Shown here piece by piece: positions 18,411 through 26,516 of a stretch of DNA of 64,000 nt (its first letter is position 1; each line of letters opens with the position of its first letter). This DNA is from Hyphomonadaceae bacterium (GTDB lineage: Bacteria; Pseudomonadota; Alphaproteobacteria; Caulobacterales; Aquidulcibacteraceae). Made by a program: the position numbers and the translations under genes. Where the stretch lies: assembly GCA_016791385.1 (NCBI GenBank), contig JAEUMR010000012.1:39267-103266 (forward strand), written 5' to 3'. Under the pieces are notes generated by a model. That model made no database searches and was not told where the DNA came from. It saw nothing but the letters and a program-made list of their open reading frames with translations.

Positions 18411-19442
18411 TCAGGCTCGCGGTCTCGCCGTGATCTGATCGAACACGCCGCCATCGGCGAAGTGGGTGCGCTGCGCCTGGGCCCAACCGCCGAAGACATC
18501 ATCTACTGTTACCAGTTCGATGTCCGGAAATCTGCTGCGATTGCGCGCCAGAACTTGCGCATCGCGCGGACGATAGAAGTTGCGCGCCGCTAGGTCCTGT
18601 CCGGCCTCCGTATAGAGGAAGCGCAGATACGCTTCCGCCGCCGCGCGCGTGCCGCGCCGGTCGACGTTGGCGTCGACGACCGCGACTGACGGTTCTGCGA
18701 GGATGCTGAACGGGGGATAGACGATGTCGAACTGGCCGGCGCCAAACTCGTTCTGCGCCAGATGCGCCTCGTTCTCCCAGGTGATCAGCACATCACCGAT
18801 GCGGCGTTGTGCAAAGGTGGTGGTCGAGCCGCGCGCGCCGGTGTCGAGCACCGGGACGTTGCGAAACAGCTGCTGTACGAACGCACGCGCCGTGTCCGGC
18901 GTGCCGCTAGGCTGGCGCAGCGCGAACGCCCAGGCAGCGAGGTAATTCCAGCGTGCGCCGCCCGAAGTCTTCGGGTTGGGTGTGATGACGCTGATGCCGC
19001 GGCGGGTGAGGTCGTTCCAGTTGCGGATGCGCCAGGGGTTTCCATGCCGCACCAGAAACACCATCGTGGAGGTGTAGGGCGCGCTGTTGTTGGGCAGCCG
19101 CGTTATCCAGTTGCGTGCGATGAGGCCGCGCTGGGCGATGGCGTCAATATCATAGGCGAGTGCGAGCGTTACGACGTCGGCCCGCAGACCGTCGATGACG
19201 GCGCGCGCTTGGCGGCCTGAGCCGCCGTGCGATTGCGCGATGTGGATTTGCTGGCCGCTGTGCGTGCGCGCCCATTCCGCCGCGAAGAGCTGATTGTACT
19301 GCTCATACAGCTCGCGCGTGGGATCGTACGAGACGTTGAGCAGTTCGAGACGGTGTTGCTGCGCGTGGGCGCCGGTTGCTGCGGCCAACGCGCCAAGACC
19401 GATGCCGGCGGCGACCGCGCGGCGCGAGAAGGAGTTCGACAT
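18411..19442 (-). CDS. periplasmic sulfate-binding protein (second Sbp paralogue)
   Basis: The start at 19442 has ribosome-binding site GAGGAGA. The 343-residue precursor has a cleavable signal ([24 protein letters not shown]) whose RR pair makes Tat export possible. The mature part opens [26 protein letters not shown] and repeats the Sbp signatures [24 protein letters not shown] and [20 protein letters not shown]. Unlike its neighbour it has no lipobox and should be free in the periplasm. Which of the two binds sulfate and which thiosulfate cannot be read from the sequence. Confidence 0.94.
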   Translation of the reverse strand: MSNSFSRRAVAAGIGLGALAAATGAHAQQHRLELLNVSYDPTRELYEQYNQLFAAEWARTHSGQQIHIAQSHGGSGRQARAVIDGLRADVVTLALAYDIDAIAQRGLIARNWITRLPNNSAPYTSTMVFLVRHGNPWRIRNWNDLTRRGISVITPNPKTSGGARWNYLAAWAFALRQPSGTPDTARAFVQQLFRNVPVLDTGARGSTTTFAQRRIGDVLITWENEAHLAQNEFGAGQFDIVYPPFSILAEPSVAVVDANVDRRGTRAAAEAYLRFLYTEAGQDLAARNFYRPRDAQVLARNRSRFPDIELVTVDDVFGGWAQAQRTHFADGGVFDQITARPRA

Positions 19443-19452
19443 TTCTTTCTCC

Positions 19453-20961
19453 TCAGAAGGCAAATTGGCTGCGCAGCGAGATGGCTTCGAAGTCCTGGCC
19501 GATCTGGGCGCCGACGCCGGGCGCTGCGGTCACGATCGAGCTGTTCTCTGGATCGAAGCGGTCGATCTCGACGCGCTGATAATCGAGCAGAAAGCGCAGC
19601 ACGTTGTTCGGGTACCAATTGAGGCCGAGCGTGGTGATGGTCTGTTCGCCGCCGCGCACGCCGCCTGCGGGCGTTGCGCCGCCGAGCGCGCCTTCATTGT
19701 CGTTGAGGTCGAGAACGCTGTAGCGCGCGGCGAGTTCCCATGCGCCCCATTGGTTCTGCCTGATGTCGAATGGATGGTCGGGGCGAATGCCTTGGAAGCC
19801 GCCATTTGCGGCGTTCCAGCGCCTGCGTTCGCCGGTAACGGTCCATGCGCCTTGCACGTACCAGCCGCCGAAGCTGGGATCGGAGAGTCCGTCGCTACGT
19901 GAGAGGTCGATCTGGAAAACTTCGCCGGCGGCGTAGAAATTGTTCCAGAAGGCGCCGAGTTCGAACCCGTAGGCGTTGAGACCATCGGAGGGGATGGCCC
20001 CCGTATCGACGAAGCGCTGCGCATCGACGCGCAATTCCGGCCGCTCGCGCAGGCGCAGCACCTGCGTATCGGCGGGGCTCGCATCCGTGTCGGCCGGATC
20101 GATCACGCCGGTGGCGGAGGCGCCGACATGGACGCCGTAATTCTCTCCGCGCAGCGGAAGCAAAGCGATACGCGCAAGATATCCAGTTTGCTCGTCGAAC
20201 TCGCCGGTATTGCTGACAGCGGCGCCGGTCAGCACCGCCGAGCTGTACCAGCGGTCGCCATTGGCGAAGACGCCAACGCCGGTCCGCCCGTCGCCGCCAG
20301 CGATGCCGCGGACGAGTTCGGCGATGGCGGCGCGTTCAAGGAAGAGGCCTTCCGTGTTCGAGGTGGCGTCCTCAAGACCTGCCGGCGTCGCCCAAGCGCC
20401 GACGCGGAAGCGCAGCGCCGCCGCGTTCTCCCACGGCTTCCAGCCCGCATATTCGACATAGGCCTGCGTGATCTGCGAGCCTTCTGTGCCCGAGCCGCCG
20501 AGCTCGTAAGTCAGCGCGTAATTCCAGTCGCGATAGGCTGTACCTTCGATGCCGATGCGCGCACGCCGGAAGTTCGAGCCTGAACTCAGATCGCCGGGAT
20601 TGCTCGCATCCGAGCGGCGATCGTCCGGCGTTGCGGGATTGTCTTGCTCGTAGTGCGCGACGTCATATTGCGCGAGCCCGCGCACGGCGAAGCGGAATTG
20701 ATTGTCCGATGTGGCGATGGTCGGGCGCGCGTTGTTCAGCGTCACTTGCGGCGCTTCAGTTTGGATTCGGCGCACGTCGGCGGAATCCGCGGCAGTGCTT
20801 TCTTTCAAGTCGGCGAGTTGCGCTTCGAGATCGGCCAAGCGCTGCTCGAGCGCGGCGATCCGCGCCGCACGCTCGTCGGGGGTGCTTGCCTCTTGTGCGA
20901 ACGCCGCGCCCGTCAGCGCCAGCCAACTCGCGCCGAACAGCGCGATCTTGCTCTTGAGCAT
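19453..20961 (-). CDS. OprO/OprP-type outer-membrane porin
   Basis: The 502-residue precursor has a signal peptide ([19 protein letters not shown]), then a Leu/Glu heptad coiled coil ([23 protein letters not shown]) typical of trimeric porins. A Porin_O_P barrel follows with alternating beta segments ([40 protein letters not shown]). The last residue is Phe in SLRSQFAF, the outer-membrane assembly signal. I chose the ATG at 20961, seven bases after GGGAGG, over two GTGs just upstream. As first gene before the sulfate binders it probably admits sulfate; phosphate is the known substrate of relatives. Confidence 0.88.
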   Translation of the reverse strand: MLKSKIALFGASWLALTGAAFAQEASTPDERAARIAALEQRLADLEAQLADLKESTAADSADVRRIQTEAPQVTLNNARPTIATSDNQFRFAVRGLAQYDVAHYEQDNPATPDDRRSDASNPGDLSSGSNFRRARIGIEGTAYRDWNYALTYELGGSGTEGSQITQAYVEYAGWKPWENAAALRFRVGAWATPAGLEDATSNTEGLFLERAAIAELVRGIAGGDGRTGVGVFANGDRWYSSAVLTGAAVSNTGEFDEQTGYLARIALLPLRGENYGVHVGASATGVIDPADTDASPADTQVLRLRERPELRVDAQRFVDTGAIPSDGLNAYGFELGAFWNNFYAAGEVFQIDLSRSDGLSDPSFGGWYVQGAWTVTGERRRWNAANGGFQGIRPDHPFDIRQNQWGAWELAARYSVLDLNDNEGALGGATPAGGVRGGEQTITTLGLNWYPNNVLRFLLDYQRVEIDRFDPENSSIVTAAPGVGAQIGQDFEAISLRSQFAF

Positions 20962-21001
20962 CACCACCCCTCCCTGCGCCTCAAGCGCGAGAGGGAGCTA
21001 A

Positions 21002-21024
21002 GTTCTCAAACCCGACTGAGTCAA
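21002..21024 (-). promoter_or_regulatory. candidate promoter/operator of the porin-sulfate operon
   Basis: In the 93-bp gap between the Rrf2 gene and the porin gene, the minus strand has a -35-like TTGACT (21019-21024) embedded in the nine-base palindrome GACTCAGTC (21014-21022). No good -10 follows at 16-18 bases. An AT-rich patch (TTTAGTTAATCTACATTGAC on the minus strand) lies just before it. The palindrome is a plausible site for the adjacent Rrf2 protein, but no specific consensus is met. Confidence 0.3.
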
Positions 21025-21054
21025 TGTAGATTAACTAAAGTGTCCGATCAGGGA

Positions 21055-21519
21055 CTAGCTGCCGGACTTTACGGCGCGCGCCGGCGCTTGAGCGTCCTCA
21101 ACACCGGCGGCGCTCGCCAGCGTCGTCGCTTCAAGGATCTTGGCGCTCGCATCGCGTACGTGAAGCATGGTGCGGCGGATGGCGCAGAGAGCTTCGTCTC
21201 TGCAATCTTCGCAGCGTTGATAAGCGGTGCGGCTGGTGCATGGAGTGAGGGCCACGGGGCCGTCGATAGCCCTGATTACATCAGCAAAGGTGATGAGATC
21301 GGGCGTGCGCGCGAGCGCGTAGCCGCCAGCTTTGCCGCGATGGCTGACAACAAGCCCGTGCTTGCGCAGCTCAAGCAGGATGTTCTCCAGAAAGCGGCGC
21401 GGGATGTCCTGGCGCTGGGCGATATCGGCGATGAACACCGGATTGCGCGGACCGGCGCCCGCCTGCGCGGCGAGGTCGATCATCGCGCGCAGCGCATATT
21501 TGGCCTTGCTGGTCAGCAT
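21055..21519 (-). CDS. Rrf2-family transcriptional regulator, probable Fe-S sensor
   Basis: The 154-residue protein starts MLTSKAKYALRAMIDLAAQ and has the Rrf2 winged helix (IAQRQDIPRRFLENILLELRKHGLVVSHRGKAGGYALAR). Four cysteines, C94, C103, C106 and C112 (PCTSRTAYQRCEDCRDEALC), lie where IscR, NsrR and RirA bind an Fe-S cluster. It precedes the sulfate unit on the same strand, so control of sulfate uptake in response to sulfur or Fe-S status is the natural guess. It is not one of the named subfamilies with certainty. Confidence 0.88.
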   Translation of the reverse strand: MLTSKAKYALRAMIDLAAQAGAGPRNPVFIADIAQRQDIPRRFLENILLELRKHGLVVSHRGKAGGYALARTPDLITFADVIRAIDGPVALTPCTSRTAYQRCEDCRDEALCAIRRTMLHVRDASAKILEATTLASAAGVEDAQAPARAVKSGS

Positions 21520-22143
21520 GGGAGCAATGTCGACTAGCTTGGTGGGAGATGCAACCCTCCGCGGGGATTCTGAAGCGGAGATCGCGAGTTAGGGCAAGGC
21601 GCCGCGGCCACTTGGCCGAAGGCCGTCGCTGCCCATTGGAGCGCGAGTGCCTTGTCCCGCCGCTATCTTGATCAGAGTGCCCGCCACCACAAACGCTGCG
21701 CGTCGCGCCATCGGCGCAAATCGCTGCTCGGCGATCGTATCGCGACGAGCTTCGCAAATTCGAGCGAAGCAGATTTGAAGCGTGTGCTGGAGGCGTCCTA
21801 CCGATATTGGAGTCTCGACTCCGCCGGAGGGGCCGCCGAATGGGGCTGTGGTCGAGTGTGAACCCAGCCAGGGATGAGGCGGCAAGGCCATCGCGCGCCT
21901 CCGCTGAACGCATCGTATTGATATTCGGCCTGCTCGCTGGGGGCGCGGATGTCGGCTTAACGTGCTTAGCGGAAGGCGGTCTTCCGTTTTTGGGGAGACC
22001 GCGCTGATTTCCGCTTACGGGATGATCCGGCTGTTCGTCGCTGCGCCCCATTCGAGGGTCGTGGCCGTAGGGCTGCCATTGGCCATTTCAGGCCATGGCC
22101 TCTGGGGGACGCTTTTGCGGGGCATACATTGCATCAGCGCGAC
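21520..22143. other. 624-bp stretch without a convincing gene
   Basis: Short open frames exist on both strands but none has a ribosome-binding site, signal or recognisable domain. Structure is visible instead: a terminator-like hairpin at 21970-21991, an alternative hairpin sharing part of it (CGGTCT 21977-21982 with AGACCG 21996-22001), and a perfect 12-bp palindrome AGGCCATGGCCT at 22090-22101. It may hold an RNA or be remnant sequence. Confidence 0.45.
21970..21991 (+). terminator. possible intrinsic terminator
   Basis: CGGAAG (21970-21975) pairs with CTTCCG (21981-21986) across a five-base loop and is followed directly by five T residues on the plus strand. The stem is short. No plus-strand gene is recognised upstream, so the transcript it would end is unknown. 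Confidence 0.35.
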
Positions 22144-23340
22144 TTAACTCCAGCGTAGAGAGAGTCCTCGCAGGCCTGTGACCACACCACCCGAGCCAAA
22201 GGGCGGCGGTGCGCTTGAGTCCACCTCGAAGTTGGGAATGCGCGTGAGCCATTCCTCAAGGAAGATGCGCAGTTCAATGCGCGCGATGTGCGAGCCGGGG
22301 CAGAAGTGAGGGCCGGCGCCGAAGGTCAGGCTCTTGGTGTTCTGGCGCTTGAAATCAACAGTCAGCGCATCCTGGTGCACGGCTTCATCGGCGCCGGCCA
22401 GCATGAACGGCATCAGCACCTGATCGCCGGCGCGCAAGTGCACGCCGTGGAATTCGCGATCGCGTTTGACGCAGCGGGCGATCGAAGGAAGGCTGAGCCA
22501 GCGCAGCATTTCATCGATGGCATTGGGAATGAGGCCGGGATCGTCGACCAATTGGCGGCGATGGCCGGGGTTTTGCGCCAAGAAGTGCGCGATGAAGGTC
22601 ATGTTGACGCGCACGGTGTCGAGGCCGCCATGGATCAGTACGGAGATCATGGCGTTGGCTTCCTTGTCGGTGACAGGACGCCCGTCGATCGTTCCGTTGA
22701 CGAGGCTGCTGGCGATATCATCGCCTGGCGCGGCGCGCCGGCGCGCGATGAGTGCTTGTACATAAGCTTCGGTCTGGTCGCGCGCTTGCCGGCGAACCAC
22801 AGGATCTGCGTGGTTGATCACCTTGTCGGTCAGATCGATCAGCATCAGCCGATTATCTTGCGGCAAGTCGAGCAGCCGCATGATGATGAAGATCGGAAAC
22901 TTCTGAGCGATATCGGTTGAGAAATCGCACCGCCCCTGATCATACACGGCGTCGATAAGCGAGCGCATCAAAGCCCGCGCATCGGCGTCGAATCCGTCAA
23001 TCAGCTTCGGATTGGTCAGCGGCGCCAGCAGCGCACGGTACTTGGCGTGCTCAGGCGGATCGATTTCCGCGAACGGCTTCGGCTCGGGGCCGGAAACCGA
23101 TTTCGGAATCAGCAACGGGAAGCTGCTGAAATCGGCCGGATTGGTCAGTATCTCAGTCATGATCGCCGCCCGCGTGGCGATCCAATGGCCGCCATAATGC
23201 GGCGTCCAGACCAGTTCGGGCCCGCCGCGCAGCGACATGTAATGCGCACGCGGATCGGCCTTGATGCGGGGGTCGGCGAAATAGTCGATATCGACAACAA
23301 GGTTGGCAGGCACGTTGTCGGGCAATGTCTCCGTTGTCAT
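22144..23340 (-). CDS. cytochrome P450
   Basis: The 398-residue soluble bacterial P450 has the heme-binding loop FGAGPHFCPGSHIAR with the ligand Cys at about 347. It also has the I-helix LIHGGLDTVRVNM with the conserved Asp-Thr, the DPPEHAKYRALLAPLTNPK segment, and EMLRW as the K-helix ExxR. It resembles the CYP101/CYP108/CYP111 style of class I monooxygenases that hydroxylate terpenoids or similar small hydrophobic compounds; this is resemblance only. No ferredoxin or reductase gene is adjacent. It is the last gene of the minus-strand cluster and lies nine bases after the SDR gene. Confidence 0.95.
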   Translation of the reverse strand: MTTETLPDNVPANLVVDIDYFADPRIKADPRAHYMSLRGGPELVWTPHYGGHWIATRAAIMTEILTNPADFSSFPLLIPKSVSGPEPKPFAEIDPPEHAKYRALLAPLTNPKLIDGFDADARALMRSLIDAVYDQGRCDFSTDIAQKFPIFIIMRLLDLPQDNRLMLIDLTDKVINHADPVVRRQARDQTEAYVQALIARRRAAPGDDIASSLVNGTIDGRPVTDKEANAMISVLIHGGLDTVRVNMTFIAHFLAQNPGHRRQLVDDPGLIPNAIDEMLRWLSLPSIARCVKRDREFHGVHLRAGDQVLMPFMLAGADEAVHQDALTVDFKRQNTKSLTFGAGPHFCPGSHIARIELRIFLEEWLTRIPNFEVDSSAPPPFGSGGVVTGLRGLSLRWS

Positions 23341-23349
23341 CTCTGCCTC

Positions 23350-24147
23350 CTAATCGTACCGGATGGTCATGCCGCCATCGACAGCGATGGTTTGGCCGTT
23401 CACGTAGGCGCCCGCCTCCGACGCCAGAAACACAGCGGCGCCGGCGATTTCGTCCGGCTCGCCCACGCGCCCGACGGTTGAGCGGCTAAGTTCGCGCGCC
23501 AACGCAACCGGATCGTCGAGCAAACCGCGCGCCATGTCGGTTCGCGTAAGTCCCGGCGCGATCGAATTGGCGCGAATGTTCTCCGCCCCGTGCTCGACCG
23601 CGATGTTGCGGATGTATTGCAGCGCGATGGCCTTGCTGAGCGTGTAAGAATGATAGACGCCGCTGCCGAACAGCGCGGCGATCGAAGCGATATTGATGAT
23701 GCGCCCGAAGCCGTTGGCGATCATGCCGGGCAGTAGCGCCTGGCTGAGGCGATGCAGCGCAAAGAAATTGGCGTCCATCGTTTTGGCGAGAACGGCGTCG
23801 CTCATCTCGGCGCTGGGGCCGACATGGATGTGCACTGCAGCGTTCGCGACAAGGATGTCGACCTTGCCGAAATGTTCGACCGCTGCTTCGCACAGCGCCG
23901 ACAAGTCCTCCCCGTGCGTTACGTTGGCTGGCTGCGCGATAGCGCGTCCAAAGCCTTCCCCGTTGCGCGCATTGATCGCCGCAGCAGCGGATTGCGCCGC
24001 CTCCGGCTTTCGTCCGCTGATCACCACGTCCGCGCCATGCTGGGCGAGCCGGCTGGCGATGGCATAGCCGATGCCGCGGCTGGAGCCCGTCACCAGCGCG
24101 GCGCGCCCGGAGAGATCGAACAGCGTGCCTGCGAAACGTGCGCTCAT
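23350..24147 (-). CDS. short-chain dehydrogenase/reductase
   Basis: The 265-residue classical SDR has the cofactor loop TGSSRGIG (20-27), NAAVH, the catalytic Ser in INIASIAALF and Tyr168-x3-Lys172 in SYTLSK. It ends with the PG-loop region SIAPGLTRTDMARGLL and VNGQTIAVDGGMTIRYD. It oxidises or reduces an alcohol/ketone with NAD(P)H. Its ATG overlaps the crotonase gene stop (ATGA 24144-24147). It would suit oxidation of the alcohol made by the neighbouring P450, by context. Confidence 0.93.
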   Translation of the reverse strand: MSARFAGTLFDLSGRAALVTGSSRGIGYAIASRLAQHGADVVISGRKPEAAQSAAAAINARNGEGFGRAIAQPANVTHGEDLSALCEAAVEHFGKVDILVANAAVHIHVGPSAEMSDAVLAKTMDANFFALHRLSQALLPGMIANGFGRIINIASIAALFGSGVYHSYTLSKAIALQYIRNIAVEHGAENIRANSIAPGLTRTDMARGLLDDPVALARELSRSTVGRVGEPDEIAGAAVFLASEAGAYVNGQTIAVDGGMTIRYD

Positions 24148-24938
24148 TGCTTCTTCCGCGCCTGGGCGTCGATCATGCCTTGCACGATCTCCGCGTGCTC
24201 CTTGCTTTGCGTCCGCTCGAATTGCTGCGCCAGCAACGGCTCAAGCACGCTCGCCACCATCGAACGGCTATAGGCGTTCAGCAATTGCTTGGATGCGCGC
24301 AGCGCTTCGGGCGGCTGCGCCGAGAGCCGGCGTGCCAACGCGATCGCTTCGGGCAGCAGCTCTGCTTTGGCGACGGTGCGGTTGGCCAATCCACAGGCGA
24401 CCGCGTCAACCGCGGAGATGCGATCGCCAGTGAAGATGAACTCCTTCGCCTTGAGCATGCTCATGTAGAATGGCCAGGTGATGGAGATCCCGTCACCGAC
24501 AACGAGACCGATATTCACGTGCGGCTCGGCGATGAAGGCGTCTTCGGCGATGAGAACGATGTCGCTCAGCGCCGCCAGGGTGGCGCCGAAGCCAACCGCC
24601 GCGCCATTGACGGCGGCGACGACAGGAATCCTGAGGTCAAGCATCGCGCTGATGAAGGCGCGGGCATTGTCTAGCGTGGCGTGGGAAACCTCCGGCTCGC
24701 GCGAGCAGCGTACGAAATGCTGGAAGTCGCCGCCCGCGCTGAACGCTTTGCCGGCGCCCGTGAGCACGGCAACGCGCGCCTCAGCATCAGAATTGAGCGC
24801 CTTCGCCAGCTCGGTCAGCGCAAACAGCATCGCCGTGCTGGCGGGATTGCGCTCTTCGGGGCGGTTCAGCGTCACGATCCGAATCGGACCGTCGGCTTCG
24901 ACGCGGATTTCATCCGGCAAGCCATAGAGGTTAGTCAT
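24144..24938 (-). CDS. crotonase-family (enoyl-CoA hydratase/isomerase-like) protein
   Basis: The 264-residue protein has the crotonase fold: LTGAGKAFSAGGDFQHF (oxyanion hole I) and NGAAVGFGATLAALSDIVLIAEDAFIAEPHVNIGLVVGDG. At the position of the first catalytic Glu of true hydratases (GGGCELA) there is Thr120 (GFGATLA). At the second (PE) the local sequence is EPHV. Asp149 in VVGDG is a possible acid/base, as in some relatives. The reaction may therefore not be simple enoyl-CoA hydration. It overlaps the NmrA gene by eight bases. Confidence 0.9.
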   Translation of the reverse strand: MTNLYGLPDEIRVEADGPIRIVTLNRPEERNPASTAMLFALTELAKALNSDAEARVAVLTGAGKAFSAGGDFQHFVRCSREPEVSHATLDNARAFISAMLDLRIPVVAAVNGAAVGFGATLAALSDIVLIAEDAFIAEPHVNIGLVVGDGISITWPFYMSMLKAKEFIFTGDRISAVDAVACGLANRTVAKAELLPEAIALARRLSAQPPEALRASKQLLNAYSRSMVASVLEPLLAQQFERTQSKEHAEIVQGMIDAQARKKQ

Positions 24939-25827
24939 TGCGCGCCTCCTGGGCCCAGAGGCGCAACGGCGTCGGCGTTACGCCAAAGCGCTGCAAATCT
25001 TGTGGATCAGCAGGGTAGCCCACGGCGTTGAGCCAACCCTGCATCCTCACCCAGCCTGGGTAGAAGCCGCCGGCGAGCAGAGCTTCTGGCGATGCGGTCT
25101 CGGCGCGGATTGGCCGCCGCCAGGCTTCGCTGAGAGCGGCGGCCACGGCGGGCATCGTCAGCCGTTCGCTCGCAAGCTCAAGCACCGCGAGCGGCGTGCG
25201 CTTCATCATCGCGTGCACGGCGGCGGAGGCGATATCGTCGGCGGCCGCCAACGCCAACACCGCGCCCGGCGCGATGGCGCTACGCAGCACGCCTTCGCTC
25301 AAGCCCGGAAACATCCGCGATGCCTTCGCGCCGATGAAATTCTCCATCATGAACGCTGGCCGCAATATCGCCCCTGCGCTGAAGCGCGCGCCCATCACTT
25401 CGCGTTCGACATCGTCCTTGGCTTGCCAATAATCGCGGTCCCAGCCCGAAGCATCTCCAGCTTTGCGGTAGAGGTCGACACCGGAGACGGTGCTCTGCAC
25501 GAAGACATGCACGCCTGCGCCCTGCGCCGCGCCTATGAGCTGCTTGGCTTGCCGCACCTCTGCGCCGGGATCGCGCGGGTTGACCGGCTGCACCGAAAAC
25601 ACTGCATCAACGCCGCGGGTTGCAGCGGCGAGCGAGGCCTCGCTCTCGAAATCGCCCGCGATCAGCTCGACGCCCAGCGCCTTAAGGGCTTGAGCCGGCG
25701 CGGCGGACGGATCGCGGACCAGCGCGCGCACCCGCGCGCCGGCGCGGCCCAACGCACGCGCAACGGCGCCGCCCTGAGTTCCCGTAGCCCCGGTAACAAG
25801 CACGCCGAGTTCGCCGCTTGCATTCAT
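24931..25827 (-). CDS. NmrA-like NAD(P)-binding protein
   Basis: I start at the ATG at 25827 (MNASGELGVLVTGATGTQGG); the open frame beyond it crosses the TetR control region. The 298-residue protein has the Rossmann motif VTGATGTQGGAVARAL and the NmrA/HSCARG features ALVRDPSAAPAQALKALGVELIAGDF and FVQSTVSG. Such proteins are redox sensors or atypical reductases. It is the first gene of the minus-strand arm, with the palindromic operator just upstream. The exact role is unknown. Confidence 0.87.
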   Translation of the reverse strand: MNASGELGVLVTGATGTQGGAVARALGRAGARVRALVRDPSAAPAQALKALGVELIAGDFESEASLAAATRGVDAVFSVQPVNPRDPGAEVRQAKQLIGAAQGAGVHVFVQSTVSGVDLYRKAGDASGWDRDYWQAKDDVEREVMGARFSAGAILRPAFMMENFIGAKASRMFPGLSEGVLRSAIAPGAVLALAAADDIASAAVHAMMKRTPLAVLELASERLTMPAVAAALSEAWRRPIRAETASPEALLAGGFYPGWVRMQGWLNAVGYPADPQDLQRFGVTPTPLRLWAQEARND

Positions 25828-25832
25828 GAGCG

Positions 25833-25852
25833 ACCCATACGATCGTTGGGGT
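25833..25852. promoter_or_regulatory. probable TetR operator (20-bp palindrome)
   Basis: ACCCATACGATCGTTGGGGT reads almost the same on both strands: the outer ACCC/GGGT and inner ACGATCGT are exact, and only two base pairs on each side break the symmetry. It lies in the 58-bp gap between divergent NmrA and TetR starts, 5 bases from one and 33 from the other. That is ideal for a TetR-family dimer repressing both directions. Confidence 0.65.
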
Positions 25853-25885
25853 TCGATCACAACGCGCCGGCAAGGAGCATCGCCC

Positions 25886-26503
25886 ATGCGATCCGGGGCA
25901 ACGTCGCCGAAGGCGAGACGGGCGGGGACGTCGGACATGACCGAACGGCGGCGGGAGATCCTCGACTCGATCGCCGCCTCGTTGGCCAAGAACGGCTCTT
26001 ATGCGGTCGGCATGCGGGAGCTTGCGCACTCCGCTGGGCTCAACGCCGGCACGCTCTATCATCACTTCCGATCGAAGGATGACGCCTTGCTCTCGGTCTG
26101 CATGATCGCCCACGAGCGCGTGACAGAGGACCTGCGCGCGGTCCTGCGCGAGCACAGCGATTTTCGCAGGCGCGTCGAAGCGCTGTTCGAAGCTCATTGC
26201 GCCTCGCTCGGCGCGCTTGGCGATTATCTTCAAGTCTACATCAACTTGCGCGATCAGGTGCCGCCAACGATGCGCGCTCCTCTGGATGAGGGCTGGGCGA
26301 GTTATCGGCGCCTGCTGGGCCGCTTGTTCAATGACGCCAAGAAGAGCGGCGCCATTCCCCCGCAGCTCGACAATCGCCATCTCGGACGACTGTTCGTCGC
26401 GCTCGTGCAGATCATCAACCGTCTCCACAAAGCGGGACGCCACAGGGAGATCGGGGAGTTCGCGCCGATAGCGGTGCATGTGCTGACACATGGATTAGGG
26501 TGA
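25886..26503 (+). CDS. TetR/AcrR-family transcriptional regulator
   Basis: The start at 25886 (MRSGATSPKARRAGTSDMTERR) has AAGGAG eight bases upstream; an ATG at 25937 is a shorter alternative. The 205-residue protein has the TetR helix-turn-helix (REILDSIAASLAKNGSYAVGMRELAHSAGLNAGTLYHHFRSKDDALLSV), followed by a helical ligand-binding domain. It should repress its own gene and the divergent NmrA-crotonase-SDR-P450 operon through the palindrome at 25833-25852. The inducer is presumably the cluster's substrate. Confidence 0.93.
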   Translation: MRSGATSPKARRAGTSDMTERRREILDSIAASLAKNGSYAVGMRELAHSAGLNAGTLYHHFRSKDDALLSVCMIAHERVTEDLRAVLREHSDFRRRVEALFEAHCASLGALGDYLQVYINLRDQVPPTMRAPLDEGWASYRRLLGRLFNDAKKSGAIPPQLDNRHLGRLFVALVQIINRLHKAGRHREIGEFAPIAVHVLTHGLG

Positions 26504-26516
26504 AGGGACCTTTGCA

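Noticed and set aside
21589-21891. 100-codon minus-strand frame in the gap upstream of the Rrf2 gene
   Set aside because: No start signal, no domain, and Pro/Ser/Gly-rich composition typical of non-coding GC-rich sequence.
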